A stretch of 33,247 bases of DNA, from the NCBI GenBank assembly GCA_016937775.1, contig JAFGVX010000029.1, positions 1-33,247 on the forward strand, read 5' to 3'. This document shows, piece after piece, positions 10,427-21,581 of the stretch. Both the position numbers and the translations under genes were made by a program. Origin of the DNA: Campylobacterales bacterium (GTDB lineage Bacteria > Campylobacterota > Campylobacteria > Campylobacterales > Sulfurovaceae). Position 1 is the first letter of the stretch. Each line of letters opens with the position of its first letter. Under the pieces are notes generated by a model. That model searched no databases. It was not told where the DNA came from and saw nothing but the letters and a program-made list of their open reading frames with translations.

Positions 10427-10795
10427 TTACTCTGTGATGAGCTTGATCTCTTTGACATCCAACACTTTTTCTTTATTGGCTTTCATATACTCATAGGCTT
10501 CCTCAATGGTGTCAAACTCGGACCCACCGCCACATCCGTTATCTGAGACGACTTTAGGATTTTTAAGTATCTCTACTTGAGTGCGTACATATTTGCCACG
10601 ATTTTTATAGCTTGCAGTATATTCAACGATGGCAGCGACTTGGTATCCGGGAAATACATCTTCGCCTATGGTTCGAATGGTATTTTCATCATTTGGTGTA
10701 TAAAAGTTTTGCATATTGCCATATTGGTAACAAGTAATCGTTTCGGCTGATGCGATAAATATCATAAACGGTAAGAGTAGCAGTATTTTTTTCAT
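10427..10795 (-). CDS. Small secreted/periplasmic hypothetical protein
   Basis: 'MKKILLLLPFMIFIASAETITC' signal peptide; start moved from 10870 to 10795. Confidence 0.7.
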   Translation of the reverse strand: MKKILLLLPFMIFIASAETITCYQYGNMQNFYTPNDENTIRTIGEDVFPGYQVAAIVEYTASYKNRGKYVRTQVEILKNPKVVSDNGCGGGSEFDTIEEAYEYMKANKEKVLDVKEIKLITE

Positions 10796-10904
10796 ATCTT
10801 TCCTTTTTATTGTGTTTGAGTGAGTATTATATTCTATTGATGAGAGAATAATACTTGCAATTGATAACAAAGCGAAAATATTTATGTGATTTGATGCAAT
10901 AGAG

Positions 10905-10981
10905 TGGTAGCAGGAGGGGAACTCGAATCCCCGACCTCCGGCTTATGAGACCAGCGCTCTAACCAGCTGAGCTATCCTGCC
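10905..10981 (-). tRNA. tRNA-Met (anticodon CAT)
   Basis: Minus strand GGCAGGATAGCTCAGCTGGTTAGAGCGCTGGTCTCATAAGCCGGAGGTCGGGGATTCGAGTTCCCCTCCTGCTACCA; cloverleaf arms and encoded CCA visible; acceptor closes with a G1-U72 wobble. Confidence 0.95.
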
Positions 10982-11142
10982 ATTGAAGTTAACAGTAGTT
11001 GTTAATTGGAGTCCGAATTTTATCTAAAGTAACATTAATTGTCAATAGAGATTCTACCTTTTGTGAATGATATTTTTCTCCGTAAAATCAAAGGTTTAGT
11101 CAAATTGACTCATAATAGTTAAATAAATTTATATATTATTGC

Positions 11143-11171
11143 TTGACTTTTTTAGTTAAAATCACTATAAT
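11143..11171 (+). promoter_or_regulatory. Sigma70-type promoter for groESL
   Basis: TTGACT (11143-11148), 17-nt spacer, TATAAT (11166-11171), upstream of groES. Confidence 0.7.
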
Positions 11172-11206
11172 CACAACTGCAAAAATTGTTATAAAAGGAG
11201 AAAAAA

Positions 11207-11467
11207 ATGGCTTTTAAACCATTGGCAAACAGAGTACTTGTTTTAAGAGAAGAGGAGGCAAATACTACTGCTTCTGGTATTATCATTCCAGACAATGCTA
11301 AAGAAAAACCACTTCAAGGCAAAGTCTTAGCAGTTGGTTCTGAGTGCGAAGATATAAAAGAGGGTGATACGGTCGTTTTCGGAAAATATAGCGGTACGGA
11401 GATTGTTATAGATGATAAAGAGTGTCTTATATTGACAAGCGAAGATGTGCTTGGAATAATCGAATAA
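11207..11467 (+). CDS. groES: Co-chaperonin GroES
   Basis: 86 aa '[42 protein letters not shown]'. Confidence 0.98.
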   Translation: MAFKPLANRVLVLREEEANTTASGIIIPDNAKEKPLQGKVLAVGSECEDIKEGDTVVFGKYSGTEIVIDDKECLILTSEDVLGIIE

Positions 11468-11489
11468 TAATCAAAAAAATAAAGGATAG

Positions 11490-13121
<1,632 letters not shown>

Positions 13122-13128
13122 TCACTCT

Positions 13129-13150
13129 TATCCGCACACTTGTGCGGATA
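13129..13150 (+). terminator. Hairpin downstream of groEL (candidate terminator)
   Basis: TATCCGCAC-ACTT-GTGCGGATA perfect 9-bp stem, followed by a moderately T-rich stretch. Confidence 0.65.
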
Positions 13151-13196
13151 CCTCTTCTATCTTTTAAAATCCATCATAAATTCAAACTTTTAACAA

Positions 13197-15002
13197 TCAC
13201 ACCTTCGCGCGTTCTTTTGCTTTTGCTATGATGGCTTCATCATTTGCCATATCGAGCCATCTAAATTTATAACCACTTTGCATAGTGCCCTCTAAGATAT
13301 CTCCACTATTTCTAAAGAGCAGATCAAGTCTTGCTATCTCAAAGCCGTTATCTGTTTTGGCAAATTTTTCTAATCTTTGATTATTTTTGTCATTGGTATA
13401 TAAAAAACAGCTTGCCTCTTGTCCATGTCTGCCGACCCTGCCTCTTAATTGATGGAGGGTTGCTAGCCCAAGCCGTTCGGGTGCGACGATGATGATAGTC
13501 GTCAGTCTCGGCAAGGAGATGCCGACCTCTACAACGGTCGTTGCTAGTAAGATGTTACCGCGTTCTCTAAAATCGAGCAAAACATCTTGTTTCTCTTTAT
13601 CCTTGCCGTGTGTGACAAAGACTCGCTCATAATTTTTCTCCCAAAACCCTCTTGCTTCATCGATGGATTGGTAGGGTATCTGCTCACTCTCTTCGACAAG
13701 CGGATAAATGATAAGTATTTGATTATTTTTGGTTATTTCGCCATCAATATGTGTAAGAAGGGGTTTAAAATCCTCTTTTGAGATTATTTTCGTGGTAATG
13801 TTTTTTTCAAAAGGCGTATGAGTGATAAGACTGATATCAATGAGTGCTGAGTCCATCATCGCTTGCGTTCGGGGTATTGGGGTGGCTGAAAATTGGAGCA
13901 TATGCGCTCTTTTTTTCCCAATTTGCATCAATTTTTCAAGTTTGTTTCTTTGCATCACTCCAAAGCGGTGCTGCTCATCTATCATTATTAGTTCCACTTT
14001 TGGTAAATCGTCAAGGTACAAAAGTGCATGTGTTCCTATAATAAGGGTCGCATCTTTATAGTCTCCCTCTTTTTTGTTTTGTGCAACAAGTGCTATTTTT
14101 ATATCTTTGAGATATTTAGATGCTTCTTCGAAGAGTTGGAGTGCAAGCAAGGAGGTTGGTGCCATAAGGATGCTCTTTTTTGGATATGCCATCATCGCAG
14201 CAGCCAAGATGACAATTGTTTTACCGCTTCCCACATCGCCGACGATTACTCTTTTGGTAGCTTTCTTGCTATTTTGAAGATCATTTTGTATCGCTCTGAT
14301 CGTCTCAAGTTGATCATCTGTAAGGGTAAAGGGGAGGCTTTCTATAAAATCATCGGGAGAGCTGCCGAGGGTGGATGCGGAAGGGAAGTTGATCTTTTTG
14401 CCTTGAAGTTTTTTAAAATGTGCATAGGCTTCAAGCCCTTTGAGTTGATGAAGAATCGGTGTTTTTGGCATCTTATTTTGATCATATATCTCACTTAAAT
14501 CTTTTGGAAAGTGAAGCATAAGCAGAGTCTTTATCTCACTCTCTTCTAGCCCTATACTTTTAAGTGAATTACTATCGATGTAATTGTGAATCAATTCTCT
14601 CATCTCTGATTGTCCAAGCACTGTTTTATAAGTTGGTATGATCTTGCCTGCTTGTGCTATCTTTTTGGGTTGTGATATTTGAAATGCTCCCATAAAGTAT
14701 GTGATTTTACCTTTGATGAAATGAGTAGAACGAGGAGTAAATGTTTGGTAATGATAAGGAGTAACATTGAAAAAGATAGCAATAATCTCTTTTTTATACA
14801 ATGGAAGATAAAAAATTATATGGAGTTGTTTGGATTTTTTTTGAATGCTTCTCACTTCGGCTTCAGCGGTTATCGTAGTGTTGTCTACAAGAGGTTTACC
14901 AAGTGTGGTATCTTCATATTTTACAGGTACGATAAGAGCTAGATCGAGTAGTGATTTCACCTTTAGTTTTTTAAAGAGAGACTCTTTTAACACACTATCC
15001 AT
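13197..15002 (-). CDS. recG: ATP-dependent DNA helicase RecG
   Basis: 'VGDVGSGKTIVILAAAMMA', 'MIDEQHRFGVMQR', 'QFSATPIPRTQAM', 'LRGRVGRHGQEASCFL'. Confidence 0.95.
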   Translation of the reverse strand: MDSVLKESLFKKLKVKSLLDLALIVPVKYEDTTLGKPLVDNTTITAEAEVRSIQKKSKQLHIIFYLPLYKKEIIAIFFNVTPYHYQTFTPRSTHFIKGKITYFMGAFQISQPKKIAQAGKIIPTYKTVLGQSEMRELIHNYIDSNSLKSIGLEESEIKTLLMLHFPKDLSEIYDQNKMPKTPILHQLKGLEAYAHFKKLQGKKINFPSASTLGSSPDDFIESLPFTLTDDQLETIRAIQNDLQNSKKATKRVIVGDVGSGKTIVILAAAMMAYPKKSILMAPTSLLALQLFEEASKYLKDIKIALVAQNKKEGDYKDATLIIGTHALLYLDDLPKVELIMIDEQHRFGVMQRNKLEKLMQIGKKRAHMLQFSATPIPRTQAMMDSALIDISLITHTPFEKNITTKIISKEDFKPLLTHIDGEITKNNQILIIYPLVEESEQIPYQSIDEARGFWEKNYERVFVTHGKDKEKQDVLLDFRERGNILLATTVVEVGISLPRLTTIIIVAPERLGLATLHQLRGRVGRHGQEASCFLYTNDKNNQRLEKFAKTDNGFEIARLDLLFRNSGDILEGTMQSGYKFRWLDMANDEAIIAKAKERAKV

Positions 15003-15071
15003 GTTTTTCCTTTGATACGCTAATCATATCAAAAAGAGTGACAAGAGTCTCAAAATATTTCAAATTGAAAT

Positions 15072-16370
15072 TTATTTTTTTTGGTTGCCTTTTGTGACGA
15101 TTGAAAAAGAGAGTTTGGTTATCTCGTTATGTGATTGTATAAATTCATTAATCTCTTGCAAATTTGCATTTTCAATTTTTTTGAGCTGCTCTTCTTCAAA
15201 GTCAAGTGGTCTACCTAGATAGTAGTTTTCAAATGCTCTTCCAAGTCTTTGTGAAAGTGTCTCATTTCTGAGTGCTTCACTTCCTACTAAAAATTCTTTT
15301 GCTTCATCAAGTTCTTGTTGGGTAACGCCTTCTTTGACAAAATCATCAATTACCTTTTTCACTACGCGCATAGCTTCATCTTTGCTTTCAACTTTGGTTT
15401 GTAAAGAACCAATGAGGTAACTACTAAGCTTTGATCGTACAAGCATTGCATAAGCACTGTATGCTAGTCCCCTTTTGACTCTCACCTCTTCCATGATACG
15501 ACTGCCAAAACCGCTTGCACCTAAAATGTGACTGGCAATTTTTGCCTTATATTGATCTTCGCTATCATATGAAAAATTTAAAGGTGCCCCAAAATAGATA
15601 TATGCTTGGTGGATATCTTTTTTAAACTCTTGCTTTATCTCTCTTTTGCTTGATGCTTTGATATTCTCAAAATTGATTTTTTCAACTTTTTTCAATTTGC
15701 CTAATATACTTACAATACTTTTTTTTGCCTCTTCTTGAGAGATACTGCCGCCTATAACAACAATGGCGTTATTGTAGCCTAGCTTAGTATCGATAAAATT
15801 CTTTATATCATCGATTTTTACTTCGAGTGTGGAGCTTTTTGTTCCTTTGGAATCTCTTGCAAGCGGTGTGCCCTGAAAGAGTACTTTTGTAAGTAGAATA
15901 CGGGATGTATAGTCATAATCACTCTCTTTTTGTGTGAGCCAACCGATCTTTTGTCTTTTGACTCTCTCAAGTGCTTTTTGAGTATAATTTGGATCACTTA
16001 AAAGTTCTTCTAAAAGTTTTACGCCACTATGAAATTCACTTTTGAGCGCATCGAGTTCTATGATGAAATTGGTTCGTGTTGCATGTGCCGAAAGTGAGAT
16101 GGCTTTTTCATCCAATCGTGTTGCAAAATTACTACTTCCATCTTTTTGGGTACCTTCATTGAGTAGTTTTGCGCTTAAATCTACCAATCCGTCAATAGGA
16201 GAGCTTAATTCGCCACTATTTTCAAAGACTATCTGCATGGAGACGATAGGAAGATAATTGTTCTGCTCAAATATGACAGGCACTTCACTCCCGTTAATAT
16301 TTATCTTTTCTATGCTGCTTCCCATCAAAAAACCTCCTAATATACTCAACAAGATTACTATTTTTTTCAC
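15072..16370 (-). CDS. M16-family peptidase-like protein, probably non-catalytic subunit
   Basis: Signal peptide; M16 fold signatures 'GFGSRIMEEVRVKRGLAYSAYA'; zinc HxxEH motif not present in the expected position. Confidence 0.85.
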   Translation of the reverse strand: MKKIVILLSILGGFLMGSSIEKININGSEVPVIFEQNNYLPIVSMQIVFENSGELSSPIDGLVDLSAKLLNEGTQKDGSSNFATRLDEKAISLSAHATRTNFIIELDALKSEFHSGVKLLEELLSDPNYTQKALERVKRQKIGWLTQKESDYDYTSRILLTKVLFQGTPLARDSKGTKSSTLEVKIDDIKNFIDTKLGYNNAIVVIGGSISQEEAKKSIVSILGKLKKVEKINFENIKASSKREIKQEFKKDIHQAYIYFGAPLNFSYDSEDQYKAKIASHILGASGFGSRIMEEVRVKRGLAYSAYAMLVRSKLSSYLIGSLQTKVESKDEAMRVVKKVIDDFVKEGVTQQELDEAKEFLVGSEALRNETLSQRLGRAFENYYLGRPLDFEEEQLKKIENANLQEINEFIQSHNEITKLSFSIVTKGNQKK

Positions 16371-16385
16371 TATATCCCCAATCTG

Positions 16386-17438
16386 TTAAAATTTCTCCAA
16401 GATGTTATAGGCTGTATCTCTTTTTGCAGGTTGTTCGCCCACATCTTTTATGAGTCGTATCATCTCATCTTGGTGCATAGAGTTACTCGCGCCCGCAGCT
16501 GCTACAACATTCTCCTCCATCATGGTTGAACCTAAATCATTGGCTCCATAAAGCAGTGCCATCTGTCCGATATAACTTCCTTGTGTTACCCAAGAGCTTT
16601 GTATGTTTTTAACATTATCTAAAAATAGTCTAGCAACGGCTAAGAGTCTGAGGTATCTATTGGATGACTGCTTTTGGATGCTCGGTATCTCTTTTTTAAG
16701 TTGCGTGTTTTCACTTTGAAATGACCACATGATAAATGCTCTAAAACCGCCGGTTTCATCTTGGAGGTTTCGTACGTGATCCCAGTGCTCTACAATTTCG
16801 CGTGTGGTTTCAATGGTTCCAAACATCATCGTTGCCGTTGATTTCATACCGATTTTATGTGCTTCTTTGTGCACTTCGAGCCATCTATCTTTATCAAGTT
16901 TTTTTGGAGCGATGATATCGCGAACCCGATCGCTAAGTATCTCAGCCCCAGCACCCGGAATGGAGCTTAAGCCTTTGGCTTTGAGCCTTTGGAGGACTTC
17001 GCTCACACTCAGTTTTGAGCGTTTGGCGATATAGTCGATCTCAATGGCAGAGAATCCATGAATCGTGATATTTGGATATTTTGTATGGATATGCGCAACA
17101 AGTTCTTCATACCACTCAATCTCAAGCTTTGGATGCACACCCCCTTGAAAGAGTATCTGCGTGCCTCCTATAGCTATGAGCTCATCAATTTTTTGATCTA
17201 TTTCTTCATAGGAGAGCACATAGCCCTCATTTTCTTTTTCATGCCGATAAAAGGCGCAAAATTTGCAATCTACCCAACATACATTGGTATAGTTGATATT
17301 TCTATCGACGATAAAAGTAGTCACGCCTTTTGGGTGGAGTTCTCTTTTTCTTGCGTACGCCATCGCACCAAGTGTTTTAAGATCGCCGTTTTCTATCAAG
17401 TCAACAGCCTCATCGATACTCACCCTATCATTCATCAA
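16386..17438 (-). CDS. mqnC: Cyclic dehypoxanthinyl futalosine synthase MqnC (radical SAM)
   Basis: 'NYTNVCWVDCKFCAFYRHE' radical SAM CxxxCxxC; 'GGVHPKLEIEWYEEL', 'MMFGTIET', 'FQSENTQL'. Confidence 0.92.
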   Translation of the reverse strand: MMNDRVSIDEAVDLIENGDLKTLGAMAYARKRELHPKGVTTFIVDRNINYTNVCWVDCKFCAFYRHEKENEGYVLSYEEIDQKIDELIAIGGTQILFQGGVHPKLEIEWYEELVAHIHTKYPNITIHGFSAIEIDYIAKRSKLSVSEVLQRLKAKGLSSIPGAGAEILSDRVRDIIAPKKLDKDRWLEVHKEAHKIGMKSTATMMFGTIETTREIVEHWDHVRNLQDETGGFRAFIMWSFQSENTQLKKEIPSIQKQSSNRYLRLLAVARLFLDNVKNIQSSWVTQGSYIGQMALLYGANDLGSTMMEENVVAAAGASNSMHQDEMIRLIKDVGEQPAKRDTAYNILEKF

Positions 17439-17831
17439 CTATTTCCCTATAGAGTCAAGCACTCCATTTATAAAAGAGGGAGATTTTTCATCAGCAAGAT
17501 CTTTTGCAAGCTCGACTGCTTCATTGATAATGATAGCTCTATCAGTTCCACCGATAAGTATCTCATAAGCACCTAACCGCATGATCGCTTTTTCAACTTT
17601 ACCAATCGATATATAGTCCCATCCATCTAAATGTTTTGCTATCTCGGCATCTAACTTTTCAAGATTTTCGATGGTGCCTACAAAGAGTTCTCTTGAGAAA
17701 TCCCTCTGCTTATTTCTAATCTTTTGCTCTTCTAGCATCTCATCAAAAAAATCAGCTATCGTTTCATTGCCAAGATCATAAGCGTAGAGAAGTCCTACGA
17801 CAGCATTTCTTGCTTGGTGTCTTGTTGCCAT
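17439..17831 (-). CDS. nusB: Transcription antitermination factor NusB
   Basis: 'RHQARNAVVGLLYAYDLGN', 'RLGAYEIL', 'IIINEAVELAKDLADEKSPSFINGVLDSI'. Confidence 0.95.
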   Translation of the reverse strand: MATRHQARNAVVGLLYAYDLGNETIADFFDEMLEEQKIRNKQRDFSRELFVGTIENLEKLDAEIAKHLDGWDYISIGKVEKAIMRLGAYEILIGGTDRAIIINEAVELAKDLADEKSPSFINGVLDSIGK

Positions 17832-18298
17832 TATGCTATTTCATTGTAAAGATTTATCATCTCGATAAGACCTGCCATAGCCTCACTTCCTTTATTGCCG
17901 GCTTTTGTTCCGGCTCTCTCGATCGCTTGCTCTATGGTATCAACGGTAAGCACACCAAAAGTGACTGGTTTTGCATGCTTGAGTGTCACACTGGCAATCC
18001 CTTTTGTGGTTTCTGCTGAGACATAATCAAAATGCGGTGTTGCCCCTCTGATAACAGCACCGAGACAACATACAGCGTCATATTTGCCACTACTGAGTGC
18101 TTTATCTAAAGCAAATGGTATCTCAAAAGCTCCGGGAACAATGATAAGATCAAGTTTATCCACATCACCTCCGTGTCTCGAGTAGGCATCTTTGGCACCG
18201 TTGACTAAATGTTCCGTGATAAAGTTGTTAAAACGCGCACTGATTATGGCTACCTTTTTTGAGTTGTCAACTTGTAATTTTCCCTCTATTGTTTTCAT
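17831..18298 (-). CDS. ribH: 6,7-dimethyl-8-ribityllumazine synthase
   Basis: '[15 protein letters not shown]', '[19 protein letters not shown]', '[25 protein letters not shown]'. Confidence 0.97.
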   Translation of the reverse strand: MKTIEGKLQVDNSKKVAIISARFNNFITEHLVNGAKDAYSRHGGDVDKLDLIIVPGAFEIPFALDKALSSGKYDAVCCLGAVIRGATPHFDYVSAETTKGIASVTLKHAKPVTFGVLTVDTIEQAIERAGTKAGNKGSEAMAGLIEMINLYNEIA

Positions 18299-18443
18299 GG
18301 CTTAAAACCTTATTGTATTTTTACTATTATTGTATCATATCTGTTCTAACAATTCACTATATTGTAAAATATCTGTTTTTAATTCTAAAAAAAGATGGAG
18401 CGAGTATAATTTGATGTTGAGATATTAAAATGCGGAGTTAGTT

Positions 18444-18950
18444 ATGAAAAATATTTATATGTTGGTATTTCTAGCTATGCTAATAAGTGGCTGCTCGAAG
18501 GGGTTAAGCCCGGAAGCACAAACCAAATTGGATGGAATGGAAAAAGAGTGTTTTGATGGTAATTTGCAAACTTGTCTTTCGTTGAAAAAGCTTTATGAGT
18601 TTACGAGGAGATATAGTTCAATCGATTATGATAAGCAACCAGCAATAATAGACCAAGCATGCAAATTGGGTGATATGGATAGTTGCTATACGATGGGTGT
18701 TATGTATTTCCGTGGATGTATCGTGGGATTACCTCGTATAGAGCCTGACTTTCAAAAGGCTATAGAATATTCAAAAAAGGCTTGCGAAGGTGGCGATAAA
18801 TTTGGTTGTATGACATTGGGACAAATATATAATAATGGATGCGGCGTAGCTAAAGATACTGTCAAAGCAGAAGAGTTTTTTAAGATCGCAGAGAGACGAC
18901 ACATTGGTTTGTTTGATACGACAGAGTGCCCAACAGGTAGTTGTTGGTAA
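18444..18950 (+). CDS. Sel1-like repeat lipoprotein, cysteine-rich
   Basis: Lipobox 'LISGC'; repeat units 'ACKLGDMDSCYTMGVMYFRG', 'ACEGGDKFGCMTLGQIYNNG'. Confidence 0.85.
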   Translation: MKNIYMLVFLAMLISGCSKGLSPEAQTKLDGMEKECFDGNLQTCLSLKKLYEFTRRYSSIDYDKQPAIIDQACKLGDMDSCYTMGVMYFRGCIVGLPRIEPDFQKAIEYSKKACEGGDKFGCMTLGQIYNNGCGVAKDTVKAEEFFKIAERRHIGLFDTTECPTGSCW

Positions 18951-18983
18951 TAATATTTGAAAGATATCCGGAGCGATTGTTTA

Positions 18984-19784
18984 TTATTCTACAATTTCTC
19001 TAATGGCATCGATCTGCTCGATAAGTGTTTCTAGTTTGCTTAGCTCAATCATATTTGGACCATCGCTCAGTGCCATTTTTGGATCAAAATGGGTCTCAAA
19101 GAAAAAGCCATCTACTCCAACAGCAGCTGCACCACGACTCAGATATGGTACGAAAGAGCTATCACCGCCACTGCTTGCGCTACCGCTTGCAGGCATCTGC
19201 ACAGAGTGAGTTGCATCAAAGACGACAGGTGCAAACTCTCGCATAATTTTCAATCCTCGCATATCCACAACAAGATTGCCATAACCAAAAGTGCTTCCGC
19301 GTTCAGTGAGCCAAACACCGTATTTTTTTGCATCATCATAGTTAGCTTTGCCTTCAAAACCTCTTGTTTTTAGCACTTTAGTAACAGAGTGCTCCATCGC
19401 TTGTGGCGCTAAAAACTGCCCCTTTTTTATATTGACGATGCATGGTGTCTTGGCGGCTGCAACAAGTAAGTCAGTTTGGCGACATAAAAATGCAGGTATC
19501 TGCAATACATCAACGACCTCGCTTGCAATTTTCGGTTGCGATGCATCGTGTACATCAGTAAGTATCTTAAAGCCAAACTCTTTTTTTACATCTTGTAAAA
19601 GTCGTAATCCTTCATCAATTCCCGGACCTCTAAAGCTTTCAATGCTTGTTCTGTTGGCTTTGTCAAAACTTGCTTTAAAGTAGAAATCTTTTGTGCAGTC
19701 ATCGTTGTATTTTGAGAGTCCCTCAGCTATTCTAAAAACGGTCTCTTTGCTTTCTAGAACACAAGGTCCGGCTATTAAAATCAT
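18984..19784 (-). CDS. kdsA: 3-deoxy-8-phosphooctulonate synthase
   Basis: 'AGPCVLES', '[25 protein letters not shown]', '[10 protein letters not shown]', '[18 protein letters not shown]'. Confidence 0.96.
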   Translation of the reverse strand: MILIAGPCVLESKETVFRIAEGLSKYNDDCTKDFYFKASFDKANRTSIESFRGPGIDEGLRLLQDVKKEFGFKILTDVHDASQPKIASEVVDVLQIPAFLCRQTDLLVAAAKTPCIVNIKKGQFLAPQAMEHSVTKVLKTRGFEGKANYDDAKKYGVWLTERGSTFGYGNLVVDMRGLKIMREFAPVVFDATHSVQMPASGSASSGGDSSFVPYLSRGAAAVGVDGFFFETHFDPKMALSDGPNMIELSKLETLIEQIDAIREIVE

Positions 19785-20704
19785 ATATTTCCTTTTTCAG
19801 GTTTTTCTTTTTTGCTTACTAACATTCCTGCTATTATAACCAAGATTATACCTAAAATCGTAATAATATCAGGTAATTTATCTCCTAAAATAATTCCTAC
19901 AATTGTAGCAAATATGATATTTGAATACGATATGGCTCCTATGATGCCTGCTTTTGATAGTGAATATGCTTTTGTCATCAAAAGTTGTGAGACGGTAGCA
20001 AAAAGACCTACGGCTATGATATAGAGCCACTCTTTACCTTGAGGCATCAAAAAAGGAGCGAGGAGAAAGTCGAGCTCTTTTGGTGCATAAAAAGGAGCAA
20101 TTGCCATAAGAATGATAGGACCGATAGAGCCTATACCCATAAATGAGAGTACGATCGCTCTTGTGTCGTAGTATTGCCTGAGCTCTCGTATGGAGGTATA
20201 AGCAAGCGCTGCACCGATGCCCGAGAGAACCCCCAATATATCATACTTGCTAAAGGCAAAACCTTCAGGTTGGGCGACAAGTAAGATACCGCCAAATCCC
20301 AAAACAACTGCGATGATAGCACTCCTTGGAAGCTTCTCATTTAAAAAGAGATAAGCAAAGAGCGCTACAAAAATAGGTGATGTTTTATTGTAGGTCGTTG
20401 CAACCCCCAGGGGGATATATGCCATCACATAAAAATAGCACAGCAAGGAGATAAAGCCGATTGCCCCTCTAAAAATTAAGAGCCAAGGCTTCCCTCCAAT
20501 TTGTTTAAGGGGTACTTTCCAAAGTGTAAGGAGTATGATAACAACGCCAAATATATTGCGAAAAAAAGTGACCTCAAGAGAGGGAAGTGTTGCTACAAGA
20601 AGTTTTACAAAACCTCCCATGATAGCAAAGCAAAATGACGCCAAGAGCATCAAAAGAACACCCCTGTCTATATTTTCTATCTTCTCTCTCAAGCAGCCCT
20701 CCAA
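19781..20704 (-). CDS. DMT superfamily (EamA) transporter
   Basis: Ten hydrophobic segments; '[10 protein letters not shown]', '[27 protein letters not shown]'. Confidence 0.9.
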   Translation of the reverse strand: MEGCLREKIENIDRGVLLMLLASFCFAIMGGFVKLLVATLPSLEVTFFRNIFGVVIILLTLWKVPLKQIGGKPWLLIFRGAIGFISLLCYFYVMAYIPLGVATTYNKTSPIFVALFAYLFLNEKLPRSAIIAVVLGFGGILLVAQPEGFAFSKYDILGVLSGIGAALAYTSIRELRQYYDTRAIVLSFMGIGSIGPIILMAIAPFYAPKELDFLLAPFLMPQGKEWLYIIAVGLFATVSQLLMTKAYSLSKAGIIGAISYSNIIFATIVGIILGDKLPDIITILGIILVIIAGMLVSKKEKPEKGNI

Positions 20705-20748
20705 ATTTTTAGAAGCTTATCATAAACTGATTCATTTATCAATGAGTG

Positions 20749-21507
20749 TTATTTGATGCGCTCGCCTCTGAGGTCACCAAAAAGGAGAAGGTCTTTGAGT
20801 ATTGCTTTTTGTGCCATTCCTTCATCATCGATGGCAATAAGAAGTTCACCTTGTTTGCTAGTAAATATCTTTTGATAAATGATCACACTAATATACCAAT
20901 AGTCGCCCTTAAGAAGCATTTTTTTGTATTTTGGTATTTCGTCTTTAGGGGGAACGATAACGGTAACTCGTCCTTTTTGTTTCTCTGCGCCTACAGTTTT
21001 AAATTGATACTCTTTTGCAAGTGTTTTATCTTTGATGAGGTTTCCAAGATTAAAGTAAAGACTCAAAAGATCATCCTCGGCATAAAAATCAAGCGTGCTT
21101 TTTTGATCTTCAGTGACTTTGTCGCCCTTCTTTTTTATATACTGTTTAGTTACTTTTTTGTTTTTGTGATCTACGGTATATATTTTCTCGACATATTTAT
21201 TTCCGAAACTTTTGATAACATGGTAGCTCTCACTTATGAATCTGCCATTTTTTATGTGCCCTTTTGAGATATGCTTTTCTTTTCTGCTATTGCTTAGAAT
21301 TTTTGCCAATCCCGTAGCTTCAGCTCCTATTTCTATGGTGTATCTATTTTTTTCAGTCGTAATCTTTGCGTCGGCAATTCCAAGTTCACCCACAATACCG
21401 AATGAGACTTTATATTGTGCCTCAATGGTTTTTGCATCTAAGAACCCAAAACCTATAAGAGTGTATAATATAAATAGTATAAGGCTCTTTTTCAAAGTAA
21501 TCTCCAT
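20749..21507 (-). CDS. DUF3108 domain-containing periplasmic protein
   Basis: Signal peptide; 'YKVSFGIVGELGIADAKI', 'DDLLSLYFNL', C-terminal 'AILKDLLLFGDLRGER'. Confidence 0.75.
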   Translation of the reverse strand: MEITLKKSLILFILYTLIGFGFLDAKTIEAQYKVSFGIVGELGIADAKITTEKNRYTIEIGAEATGLAKILSNSRKEKHISKGHIKNGRFISESYHVIKSFGNKYVEKIYTVDHKNKKVTKQYIKKKGDKVTEDQKSTLDFYAEDDLLSLYFNLGNLIKDKTLAKEYQFKTVGAEKQKGRVTVIVPPKDEIPKYKKMLLKGDYWYISVIIYQKIFTSKQGELLIAIDDEGMAQKAILKDLLLFGDLRGERIK

Positions 21508-21581
21508 TTTTGTTTAAATCTATTGTACTATAATTGGGTGGAATAAATGTGATTATGTTATCCATGAATCAAGGAGAGTGA

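Noticed and set aside
14028-14498. 156-aa plus-strand ORF opposite recG
   Set aside because: Cys/Phe-rich shadow ORF within the recG coding region; no start signal or domain.
20746-21267. 173-aa plus-strand ORF opposite the DUF3108 gene
   Set aside because: Phe-rich antisense translation; the minus-strand ORF has a signal peptide and domain-like pattern.
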